NCBI GenBank assembly: GCA_022496805.1 | Contig: CM040089.1 | Span: 38,300,372-38,364,371 of the forward strand | Source of the DNA: Pohlia nutans | Lineage: Eukaryota; Streptophyta; Bryopsida; Bryales; Mniaceae | Direction of reading: 5' to 3' | DNA: 64,000 nucleotides | Shown here: piece after piece, positions 22,648 through 32,884 of the stretch | How positions within the stretch are numbered: the first letter of the stretch is position 1 | Layout: the number at the start of each line of letters is the position of its first letter | The notes under the pieces: model-generated | What the model saw: only the letters and a program-made list of their open reading frames with translations | Database searches by the model: none | Told to the model about the DNA's origin: nothing | Position numbers and translations under genes: made by a program

Positions 22648-23904
22648 CTAGCCTGCTCCAGGGGCCTCATTCGCTGCTTGTAAGTCCTTACATCTCGCCA
22701 AGTACTCCTCGTTCTGCAACTCCAACTTCTTGACTCGTTCTTGAGTCAATGAATTCTCCTTGGCGAGTGCGTCGCGCCTCTCCTTGGAGTGGGTCAACTC
22801 GAGTTCTAAATTGGCGACTTGGTTGCGCAAGTTCGCCAAGTTCTGCTCGGCTTCGTCAATTTGCTGGCGATGCTGAGTTCGAGCCGCATCAACCGTCTTC
22901 TGTGCTGCTGCTTGGGCGGCTTGGATTTCTTGAGCCAGCTTACGCTTGGAGTTCTCCACTAACTTGGAGTGCTTCTCTGCCAAGCTCTCCTTGAGCTGCT
23001 CCGTGGAATGGATGAATTCAACGACGTTGTCCATGGCATCCCTCATGGCGGCGCAACGTCCACGGAAGTCTTCGGTGACTGGTCTCCAATTTGGATCCGA
23101 TTCCAAGGCTAGTACGGATGATCCTAAACCCAAACACTGTCTCTTGTTGCTTCCTTCCTCCGTAGGTCCATGGCGAATAAAAGCTCTCTTGGAGATTTTG
23201 CGTTGTACGTCCGCAAACGTCCCCATGGTCGGTGGTGCGTTGTACTTGCGGTAGTGCTGGAGATACTTCGCAATGTACGTGGTCAGGAAGGGCCCGATCG
23301 GACTTGAGTAATCGTCCTTGTGCCGGTAACCCCGCAGTTGGACCCTGAAGCACTCGTCCATAATGACGCCCCAATTCACCTTCTCACCTTGGTCGGTCAA
23401 GAGAATTACCTGGAGGTGCTCGAGTGCCACGGAATTGCAGTCATTCCGGAAGAAGATCTGGCTGAGAATGCCCCGTATGCGAGAGAACCATGGCTTTGGG
23501 TGAAGTTTATCCAACTTAAAGACATCGTATCTCTTCCCCTTCTTCACTGGTGTGTCGCCCAAAAAGTTCATCACATCTGGCTTTAGGCCTCGGCAGGACT
23601 CGTTCCAAGTGAGGACGCCCGTGCCATCCCACCCAAAAAATGAATACAAGTAACGAGGTGAGTATTGTACCAAGATACCTTGCACCATGCCGGACGGGAG
23701 TTCTTCATTCTCGTCTCTTGTCTTCATGGAGTTGATGAATTCATGGCACAGTTCAAGGTCGACCTTGTCCTTCATCTGGTTCCAGAACCGCGCCAGGTTC
23801 GTCTTCTCGCACCAAATGCTGTCAACATGTTTCGTCCACTCCACGATCTGCCGCGAAATGTAAAATGGGCTGGGGGTAGTGTTCTTCGCCGACGATGATG
23901 CCAT
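22648..23904 (-). CDS. Unknown protein with C-terminal coiled coil (418 aa)
   Basis: ATG at 23904, intact to TAG at 22648. Residues 1-235 form an apparently globular domain with many W, Y and H residues (for example SIWCEKTNLARFW, GWDGTGVLTW, YIAKYLQHY). Residues about 285-412 are a heptad-rich coiled coil (EQLKESLAEKHSKL, NLANLRNQVANLELEL, VKKLELQNEEY). I do not recognise the family. It lies convergent to the left methyltransferase gene and has no partner in the right module copy within this window. The same frame continues beyond the stop, so this is probably the N-terminal two thirds of a longer, now broken protein. Confidence 0.6.
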   Translation of the reverse strand: MASSSAKNTTPSPFYISRQIVEWTKHVDSIWCEKTNLARFWNQMKDKVDLELCHEFINSMKTRDENEELPSGMVQGILVQYSPRYLYSFFGWDGTGVLTWNESCRGLKPDVMNFLGDTPVKKGKRYDVFKLDKLHPKPWFSRIRGILSQIFFRNDCNSVALEHLQVILLTDQGEKVNWGVIMDECFRVQLRGYRHKDDYSSPIGPFLTTYIAKYLQHYRKYNAPPTMGTFADVQRKISKRAFIRHGPTEEGSNKRQCLGLGSSVLALESDPNWRPVTEDFRGRCAAMRDAMDNVVEFIHSTEQLKESLAEKHSKLVENSKRKLAQEIQAAQAAAQKTVDAARTQHRQQIDEAEQNLANLRNQVANLELELTHSKERRDALAKENSLTQERVKKLELQNEEYLARCKDLQAANEAPGAG

Positions 23905-24186
23905 GGCTCCAAGTTTAAACCGTGGATCTCTAGGTTACATGGACTATGCAGGCGCAGCGAGAGAGAGATGACTGAAGGAAGAAGAGAGAGAGATGACTGG
24001 AGAGCTTGACTCAAGATTCGAAGATCTGGAGCACCTGAGATGGAAGGATAGAAGAGCCTTGGAAGAAATGGCGCTGGACAGTGTAAAGTGCTATTGGTTT
24101 TTGAATGCCATGGCAGTGACTGAGCCCATTGATGAACGTCCAATTATACCTAGACATGGTTCCATGGTTCCATGGCGGCCTTGGTA

Positions 24187-24450
24187 AACATGAGTTGGCA
24201 GGACCCGCTGTTGGCGGCGGCGGTTGATTGATGCTTGTTCATAATGGGACTGAGTGCCCAATTACCATGGTGTCCTTGGCTACTGTGATGTGCTAGGCCA
24301 CTAGGGTAGCTTGGATGTCACTGACATGGACATCTGGGTTTGGGCGGCAGGGACTGAGATCCTTCGTCTAGCTTGGTGTGACTTAATTTGGCCAGTATGT
24401 CTGGTTCAGGGTGACTATACCTGGATGCCATGGCTCCATGTTAACCCTTG
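24187..24450 (+). repeat. Dispersed repeat, copy 1 of a direct pair
   Basis: Shares with 24798-25052 the ordered words GGTGGCGGCGG-like, GCCCAATTACCATG, CCTTGGC, CTAGGGTAGCTTG, GGGCGGCA and GGATGCCATGGCTCCA. The spacing is nearly the same and I estimate 70-75% identity by eye. Confidence 0.65.
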
Positions 24451-24797
24451 AACGATATTGCAAGCCCCACGGACTTGGTTATATTCTGGGAGGATCTTGA
24501 CTCGAAATTTCGACTCCATTGTATCAAGTGGGGTTTTTAAAATGTCAAACTGAGCACCTTAAGGAGATCTATACTTCTTTAGAATAGAGCCAAAGAAAAT
24601 TAAAAATAATATCATGCTTAAAATGGAATTTAAACGAGATTTTGGTTGTGGTATTAGGAAAGTATATGTCGTTTAAGGGTTAACTGTGAACGTCCCCCCA
24701 GCTAAGTGTTGGGGATGCACCATGGTATTCTTTTTAAATGCTGCTGAATTTTGAATGTTTTGGTCATGAAGTTTTCACTTAATGAACGTCCATGATG

Positions 24798-25052
24798 GCA
24801 AACATGAGTGGGCACGAGCTTCTGGTGGCGGCGGCTTCCGATTGCTGCGGACCCTAAAACCGCTGCCCAATTACCATGATGCCCTTGGCAACCGTGATGA
24901 TGTATCCTAATCCCTAGGGTAGCTTGAATGTGATTTACATGACTACTAGGCTTGGGCGGCATGGGAGATGTTTGGTCTTGCTTGGTGTGACTGGTGTTGG
25001 CCAGATAGTGGTTCAGTGTCACTATCCCTGGATGCCATGGCTCCAAGTTCCT
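24798..25052 (+). repeat. Dispersed repeat, copy 2 of a direct pair
   Basis: Direct copy of 24187-24450, offset by about 610 bases with unrelated AT-rich sequence between them. No terminal inverted repeat or target duplication is obvious. Confidence 0.65.
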
Positions 25053-25375
25053 ATGGTGAACAAAACCCCAAACTAAGTGCATCAGGAATTTCAAGGCATG
25101 TGAATATGCTGCCATGATGGTGCATTGAAATGCAATTAAGATAATTTGGTGCCAACCTCCATACCAACATAGCATGGATAAAATGACACTAAAATGACAT
25201 GTATGCGGCCTTTGGTGTCAAAATGACACCAAAATACTCTGGCCCAACTTTTCTGATGTGTGGGGAAGGCAATCTATATCCTACAGCATGACATTCTACA
25301 GCATGATATATCCACTACACCCACTCCATGTTAATTCCATGTTACCCTAAACCCAAATATACTACTGATTCTGCA

Positions 25376-25543
25376 AATATTGATCCCACGGTTATAAATA
25401 TTGATTCCACGGTTATAAATATTGATCCCACGGTTATAAATATTGATCCCACGGTTATAAATATTGATTCCACGGTTATAAATATTGATCCCACGGTTAT
25501 AAATATTGATCCCACGGTTATAAATATTGATCCCACGGTTATA
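25376..25543 (+). repeat. 21-bp minisatellite, 8 copies
   Basis: Eight perfect-length copies of AATATTGAT(C/T)CCACGGTTATA. The only variation is C or T at one site. The 21-bp period keeps a frame open, but nothing else suggests a protein. Confidence 0.95.
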
Positions 25544-25650
25544 GGTCCTAATCCAAAAAACTTTTAAAAAAATTGAAAATTTTCTAGGCTCTCAGGCTCT
25601 TAGGCTCTCAGGCTCACGCTCCCAGGCTCACATGCTAGCATTCCCGGGGT
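25544..25650 (+). repeat. Dispersed repeat, copy inverted relative to 52420-52545
   Basis: CCCACGGTTATAGGTCC, an A-rich tract, then CTCTCAGGCTC, GCTCACGCTCCCAGGCTC and ACATGCTAGCA also occur, in reverse complement, at about 52420-52545. The 21-bp minisatellite sits at the CCCACGGT-ATA edge of this copy only. Confidence 0.7.
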
Positions 25651-26940
25651 TTACTGTAGAAATGTCCAAGAGAGACTTGCAACAATTCATAGAACGCAAC
25701 TATTGTAACACTTTATAAAAATGTGATCATTGTGGAAAAGGGCATTGTATACAATGTACTACAGCGTGTATTTTAATGAATACAAAGCCAATTTGATGTT
25801 GCTATATAATCCTTCAAGAATACAAAGGTGATTATGCAAGTTTGATCCAATGAGATTCCTATAAATCTTTCTTTCGCATCTATCCATAATCCCAGACATG
25901 TATTTGAATTAATATGGTATTCAACAAAAATGAATGAACAAGGGTATAAATTTGTCATCTCCCCTTGAATAGCTATGTTTTTTTTGGCGATATATCGCAC
26001 TCTCTAACAAACTTGCATCTATGCAGTCATGTCCCTCCAAATATTTTGTAGTGAAATGAAGACAGCAAAGGGTAATTGTTCCAAAAAAATAAACATTGTT
26101 GGCAAGCTCATAAAATGGCACAAATTCCCCCACCATGCTATCATTATCTATGGTAAAGGATGTTGGAATTTAAGCTCCAATTCACATGAGAGCAATAGAA
26201 TTTTTTTTAATGTTTTCAAGATGCAAAATGCCATTCATCCTACGGTCTAATGTTCATTTGGATGACAAACAAGCTACCTTCTTCCATGTATAGTCCATTG
26301 ACACCTTAATTTTTACTTGGTGAAATTGCCTTTGACAACAATCCTCTACCAAAAAAATTTCTCATGAAGTTGTTTGTCTTTTGTAATGATTGGTTGTAAA
26401 TTTAGCAAATATAAAATGCTGGGTTTTTTTTTCCTACCGCTACAATTTCACACTTTCACAATGTGAGATCCTACATAGCCATGTTTGAGGAGCAGAAGCA
26501 ACACTTCCTCTTCTTCGTACCAACCACTTGTATGGAGCATCCCAAAATAAATGCTTTTAAAAAAAATTAGACTTTAATGATTGTGCATGATCTATTGGGA
26601 ACCATATGAAACACCACTCCATTCTCTCCTCTCTTCAAAAAGTTACTTTGAAGTTTGCAAATGCAAATGCCCCTCTAATATTCACTTCAACTTGTATAAA
26701 GGGTTTTTTGTGGAAAGCTATAGTAAAAAAGACAAAAGAATCAACATGTGGCCATCCCCTTAGCTCTTCTTCTTCCACATACTAGTATCTTCAAAACAAC
26801 ACCCACGTGCTCACCTTTTCTTCCTCTCAAGTTCTCTCTTCTTCTTTTTCCACTAGTACATTTGAAAAAACACTCAAGTGTAGCATTGCATCGAAGCCAA
26901 GGTCAACAATGGGTAGGACGAGTTGAATAGCATTGAATCA
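25651..26940. other. AT-rich non-coding region, no gene seen
   Basis: Short open frames only, no splice-supported coding sequence and no tandem structure. Confidence 0.45.
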
Positions 26941-27321
26941 TACTCCCTCCGTCCCATAATAGATGTTGCTTTTGAAAAAAATCAAAAAATAAAGCAAACT
27001 AGAATGATTTCATCAAATATCTAAATACAGTAAGTTTCTATTTCAAAGTAGCTGCCTATCGAAGCATTATCATACTGCACATGGTGAGACATGTGGCATG
27101 TGACAACATGGTGATGTTCATTGCAGTGTGTTCTCTGATGCAACGAACATATGAGCAAAGACAAACTTCATAGACAAAAAACACTTCATGTGCACTTGTC
27201 TTGTAATTTTTCTTTGTTAGAATCTATAAAACAACTTCAAATTGAATAAATGATTTGCATCAGGTAATTTGGGACAATTTTTTTTCTCAAAAGCATCATC
27301 TATTATGGGACAAAGGGAGTA
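26941..27321. mobile_element. Stowaway-type (Tc1/mariner) MITE
   Basis: The left end reads CTCCCTCCGTCCCATAATAG and the right end, in reverse complement, CTCCCTTTGTCCCATAATAG. Both are followed by ATG and GCTTTTGA-like sequence, giving an imperfect terminal inverted repeat of more than 30 bp. TA at 26941-26942 and 27320-27321 is the target duplication. It is 377 bp long with no coding capacity. The end sequence is the classic Stowaway consensus. It lies just downstream of the SKIP24 3' end. Confidence 0.9.
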
Positions 27322-27406
27322 TTTAATTAAAATACATAATTGAGCCCATATTAGATAATTACAGGTGTATCAAGTGAGGCAACACTTAGAATCTGAATGA
27401 CAAACC

Positions 27407-29358
27407 CTATATAGACTGAGGAGTTTGCAAACTTGACGAGGAAATGCTACATTTCCTCTTTAGTGTAGCTTTGCGGTCTGCTCTCTTATCAGCGGTGTGG
27501 AGCTCGCGAGAGGGATTAAATGTCAAGGCTTCCAACTCCCTTTTACTTTTCTCAATCGCACTTCTCTTCGCTTGCTGTCAAAACATTCACTTTTGTGAGT
27601 ACAGCGCAAATATCTGAGCAGTGTAATATTACTTTCAGTATATGTAAGACCTAAGAAGCGACTGAGACGAACGACAAGCCAAATACGATGGAGGAATAGC
27701 AGATGTCATCTAACTCAACGAGACTCCAGAAAGGCACAAAGTTGATGGGAATTGAACACATGCCACATGACAACTAGCATTAGGTCTTTTGTTGTTAGCT
27801 GTAATTACCAGGCTTTTCTCAAATTGTTGAACCCGCTCGCGACAAACATTAATTTCCATCTGCAAGGATCTTTGCCGAGCACCTACATTAACACTCTCCT
27901 GCTGCAAAACCTCGTGGTGTCGGGAACGAACTGCTTGTGGTTGCCAGATCTGTAATGCTATCGACGAACGGCTGGACCATAGCGAAGAAACCTCAAAATA
28001 TGTCTTCAACGTGTCCAATTATAGCATAACATCTCAGGCATTCAGCTGAACTATGCAAGAAATTTTCAGAACTTTTACACATTTCGTTACCCCAAACTAA
28101 ATGACAGTAGAAGACAGCATTCTACGTGGGAAAATGCTCATGAGAGTTGAGAACCAGGTTTCTTCTAAAAAGTGGAAAAGGAGATGAACGCACCAGGCTA
28201 ACTCAAACCGTTTCAGCTCCGCCACAGACGCCGAGAGCTTGTTGCGTTCCACTTCGATGGTTAATCGATATTGTTGAGCTTCCTTCTGCAGCACTGCTAT
28301 CTGACTTTCTACCCTGAGCACACGCCGCTTGTGTGCTGCCATTTTTGCTGCCCTTACTTTCTCGAACCTGAGAAAATAATGTATGTTCTCTACATAAGTG
28401 CAACAGCAACATGTATAGCAAATGCATTTCTTACATATCATTGATCACAAAACTGACAACAGACAACAAAAATCTCAATCTGATACACACCTCAATGCAG
28501 GCCTGAAAATCGTCTTTACTTGTTAAAGATAAACATAATGTACTACAGAGCTTTGGCTAAAGCGACTTCACCAACCGCCTACATGAGAATTTTAAAATAT
28601 CCAAACATCAAGAGAATATTGCATGATGTGACGCCGAAATTAAATCTTTACTAGAATTTCGTCAGATTCCAAACCATGATCCATCCCATGCACTTCTAGG
28701 ATATCAAGGAGGAGCCAATTCCAGAGACCTAACTCTGAACAAAGCGTTCGTAAACCACAAAAACATCTGACATACTTCCTATTTTCCGCAGAATTCTTGT
28801 GTTAGTAGAAAACGGAATATTCTAATTTTTCAATTGGCGCTTCAGATTGCCTTGCACTGCGCTTTTTTCAATTATGTTTTGTAAGGACTCTGTTCTTAAG
28901 CTGTAAGTACACATACAAAGACTGAAAACGTTCAAATTGTTACTGAATTAGGAACCGAAGAATGAGAATATTTCATATTTCCGTAACCTAGGTGTACATC
29001 GCAATGAAAAGACGCAGAGGCAAAACCTAATCAAGGCATGTCACTCGACCTAATCGTACAGTGTAAATTTTCACAAAAGCATCCGATTAGCAAGGTAACA
29101 GAGGAGAAAAATCAACCTTATTCTGTACAAATCCCTAAAACTCTTGATATCATTGTCTTTCCGCTCCAAAACAGAGTTCCCGCCGAGCTCCGCTTGGTCG
29201 CGCTGCCACAAAGGTCGCCAAATACACTCCAAAGAAGAAATTCGTCTGATGCGACGGCATACGAACGCTAAAGAGCACAGGTCTCGATAATCCAGCACTT
29301 GATTCTCGACTCCCATCCTTAAAATCTTTGTCCAGAGCTCGTCCGGTAGACTTCCCAT
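27407..29358 (-). CDS. SKIP24: F-box protein, SKIP24-like (4 exons, 248 aa)
   Basis: Exons 29358-29117, 28367-28194, 27971-27809 and 27574-27407 join with GT-AG introns in consistent phases into 249 codons including TAG. Residues 1-55 are an F-box (LPDELWTKIL, DLCSLAFVCRRIRRIS, IWRPLW). Next come a helical, basic region (FEKVRAAKMAAHKRRVLRVES), a block with LQIWQP and a closing coiled coil with AIEKSKRELEAL. This order and length match the plant SKP1-interacting partner 24, a likely substrate adaptor of SCF ubiquitin ligases in nucleus or cytosol. The start is the ATG directly before the F-box. No break is seen. This is the best anchor for calling the window plant nuclear DNA. Confidence 0.85.
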
Positions 29359-31853
29359 CCTAAAGATTTCAAAAACTGCGTTCGCCTGAGAAATTCTCCG
29401 AAAAAAATACCGTAACAAGTCTTTGAAATGATCGGAGAATTCTGGTAACAGAGTATTGTATGCTGGATTTGCATAGTGTCGAGACGCTCCATGTCGGTGT
29501 TGTCCTCCAGCGCACGAAGGTGGCAGTCAGATGTAGACGATGACAATTCCATTTGGAACCGTCATCGTCTCCAAGAACCTCTAGGGCAATTATAGCCCTA
29601 AAATATTACTACACTTTTCATGGGTTGCTTTCGACGTAAATTAAACTAGAACCTTGTGGTTGGGGAAGGGAGCTCTACATTTATCTCCTTCCTTCCCACC
29701 CTTTGACCTTTCCCATCTCCCTTTCCTTTGTTCATTCCCTCTTTTTCCATTAAAATAAATTATGAATAAATACATATTCTTCCTTTGCCCTCCCCCTTAT
29801 GATTTGCTGCTTGACCCATTATAAAAAAAAAATTAAAAATAAAGAATCATTTCATCATTTTTTATGTATTATGTGAAAAATGAATGACATAAAAATCTTT
29901 TCAACAACACTCTACATATATCTAGAGAATTAAAAAATAAATAAAATCAAAAGTGCATTGTTTTGTCACGTGATTGATTGTAACGTCGTTAAAGATGACA
30001 TGGAAATTGAATGTATTATATTATACAGAGTAGTGCAACCAAGCTTTCTACAACGACTCCAGAGCCGGTATTGTCGTGCCGAGTCAAAAAGAGTGTTTAA
30101 CTTCTAAATGCCCTGACTGCCCTCTCTAAATTTGGAGAATTGCAAAGATGCAGTATAAAATGCAACTTAGAAGGGTATTTTGAACTTGATGTATGAATAA
30201 AATTTGTACATTATGAATTTTGGATTCTATCCATACGGCTAGATCTATGATTGCTATCACTAATATTTTATATAAAATCTGAAACCCAAAATTTGAAAGT
30301 CTTTTGTAATTCGATTACGAATAAGATATTGACAATCTGTGGATGAAATTTATTATAATAGGTTGAAATGTAATACTTTAAGTGTAGTGGTTTTTGGAGA
30401 TTTTTTGGTTGCTTAATTTTATGAGTTGATTTTTCAAGAGCACTTTTGAGCTATTTTGAACTAAAGCCCACTTTATACACAAGCTGGGACTGGATGGAAG
30501 GTCGGCCCGATTCAATCTCGCACAAATTTGGAGTTCGGGTCAAAGAAAACCTTGTCCCGATTTCACCAAACCGGCCCAAAGATTTGGTGTCAAAATCATG
30601 CCACATAGGACGCCACGTAGGAAAAATTGCTCATTCCGGCCCGGCCCTAATATAAAGCCCTTGGGCCGAATTTGAAAGAATCGAGCGATCCTATTGGTTG
30701 ATATTTGAAGAGTTCAGGCCGGCCCTCAATCCAGCCCCAAGTATAACCCCTAAACGTCACAGCGTCCAGAAAGTGGACTACTAACAGATTCAAACCCTTC
30801 TCACGTTCTCATCAATGCTTGGATGAAAATCATCCATTTTTTTGGAGATTCTTCACCAAATTGTTGTCTTATCTAACGGTTGGATTTAGTCATACTTGAT
30901 TACATATTTTTCTAAAATTACAAATGTAGAAGTTTGTCAAGTCGTTGACCAAGCCAAAATTGCATTGACTGTAGTTCAAAAGTGGCCTTGCAAAAATGAG
31001 GTCATAGATTTAAGAAACACAAAAATTTCAAAGAATCACCACGTTTAAGAGTATCTCATTTCAAATTCATTCCAACAAATTTTACTCAAAAAATATTAAA
31101 ATTTTGTTTGTAATCGAATTTAGATGGAATTTTTAATTTTAACTTTCAAATTTTATAATTAAATATTGGTGATAGTATTAGTGAATCAAACTGTACGGAT
31201 GGAATCTAAAATTCAAAACTAGAACTTTCATTTGTATATCAATTCCAAAATATTCTTCTAAATAGTAGTTTATGATGCTTTTTCTCAAATTGTCAATTCT
31301 AGGGACACCCTGGTACGTTTAGGGGATAAAGTGGGCCTAAGATCTTAAAAATTTTAAATGAATCTTTACAATATGAAATGAGGCATAAAAATTCCACAAA
31401 TCATCCCCTTTCTAATCGGTTCACACATGCATGAAGCTAACTTCCCATAAAATCTATAGTAAAAAATCCATACTGCAAGATTAGATGACCCGAAAACCAA
31501 AAAAGCCCTGATGCACACGGCACTTGCACTTTCGAAGCAAACGCCCCTCCGAACTTGCGGGCCGTGTCTGTACGAATATTACTGTAACTTAAAATCTTCC
31601 CACTTGAATTCGTTTTCTTTGGCATCGTAGCACCTTCGATCGATCGACCTTCCAACTTTGCGCGCCTCCGACTTACAACTCCAGTAAGTGCATCATCAGC
31701 ACTCATTCTTGCAAGTGTTCATGTTCTACCAACATAGATATGACTGGTGTAACTTCGGTTTTATTTTTGAACTGAAAGACATGACTGGTATATATTTCGA
31801 TCATTCCTCACGTTCTTTTCCTTGCTGTTAGCTTGTTTTGATTACTTCTATCG
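29359..31853. other. 5' region of SKIP24 and AT-rich intergenic DNA
   Basis: Nothing coding is supported. A GTAAGT donor at about 31690 after a GC-richer stretch (31500-31690) could be a 5' UTR exon of the plus-strand gene that resumes at 37788, which would place the copia insertion in its first intron. This is speculative. Confidence 0.3.
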
Positions 31854-31858
31854 AGACT

Positions 31859-32125
31859 TGTAGAGAATCGTGTTAAACAAAACAGTCTTGCTACAAATAG
31901 ATGATTAGCTAGGCACTCAGCCTCAGCTTATATGCCAAGCTTGGGCAGGTCAAGGACGCCTCCACTAACAGCCATTTAATTAAAGGCTTAATTAAATCTG
32001 GTTAAACGCCACGTAGGAGGTTTAACTGGGCTCCCTGTTGTACTAGTCAAGTACCCGGTACTAGCCTAACTATCAATCTGGTACTGTCAGAGGTACGTGA
32101 GTTACATTAAACTAATGCATCAACA
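31859..32125 (-). repeat. 3' LTR of the copia element
   Basis: 267 bp. In element orientation it begins TGTTGATGCA and ends TTCTCTACA. The purine run AAGGGGGG lies immediately upstream (32126-32133) and serves as polypurine tract. Confidence 0.93.
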
Positions 32126-32180
32126 CCCCCCTTCGCTCTAGACTTGGGCAGTTTGTCGCTGGAGCGCCTTTTACTGACAG

Positions 32181-32884
32181 TTGCGATGTCGATGCCAGAT
32201 CGTGATTCACTGCGAACCTTCTGCAGCTCCGTGGTGGAAGACTGGACCTTGTGGCAGTCTTTTCTTTTCTCCCTGTAGACCTTCAGTGTTTATTTGCAAG
32301 CTAGCAAACCTTGTGACCGGAGTGCTTGAGCAGTGGTTGCTGGACTCCCTGACTTGCGAGGAAGTTCGCGGAGAAGATCAGGGGTCGGTAGGGGCGGCCT
32401 TGAGTGAAGATCCAGCTGGTGGCTTAGTTGATGAGTTTGGCGATGATGCGTCGTCTTTGTCTGAGCCTGTTGCTTCGATCGGGTGCCTCATTCCGTTGTT
32501 GCCGGATTTGGTCTTCCGAGAGCGGGTGTGGCCAGCTTTGATGAGCCCTCCGTCGGTGCCGCTTCTTCTTCAGCTACGTCATGTGAGCCGATCATGGAAC
32601 AGTTTCGTGATGACCAGTGTCGAATGGACTGCTTGGACCCTGGTTCGACTTGACTAACCTGGATATCTAAGGGCCTATGCTGCTGGTTTTGTATCCTATT
32701 GTCCTTTTAGTCAGAGGTTCAATTTCGAGATAGCTAATCTAAGGTTCCTAGTAATGGAAGACATGGAGGAAATAGCTTGTAGGTTGAGATACCTGCGTTT
32801 GGGCAGAGGCACTGCGCCGTTCTATATTTCTACTGAGGGCTGCCCTCCTAGCTATGAGATTTTTCCCGAGTACTACGGTCTTTG
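32181..32884 (+). pseudogene. Antisense F-box-like fragment carried inside the copia element
   Basis: A plus-strand frame runs from about 32181 to 32884 with a single TAA at 32655. It fills the unusual 750-base gap between the polyprotein stop and the 3' LTR and overlaps the polyprotein end by about a dozen bases. The core LLPDLVFRERVW, LLLQLRHVSRSWNSFV and VEWTAW has the spacing of an F-box. The part after the stop stays in frame (PGYL, FEIANLRFLVMEDM). It looks like a captured host gene fragment. A retroelement accessory antisense gene is the alternative. Confidence 0.5.

Noticed and set aside
25376..25543. CRISPR-like regular repeats
   Set aside because: Units are directly adjacent with no spacers, in a plant genome; a plain minisatellite.
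31437..31706. 89-codon minus-strand frame
   Set aside because: No homologue recognised, no start context or splice support, and it overlaps a possible plus-strand 5' UTR.
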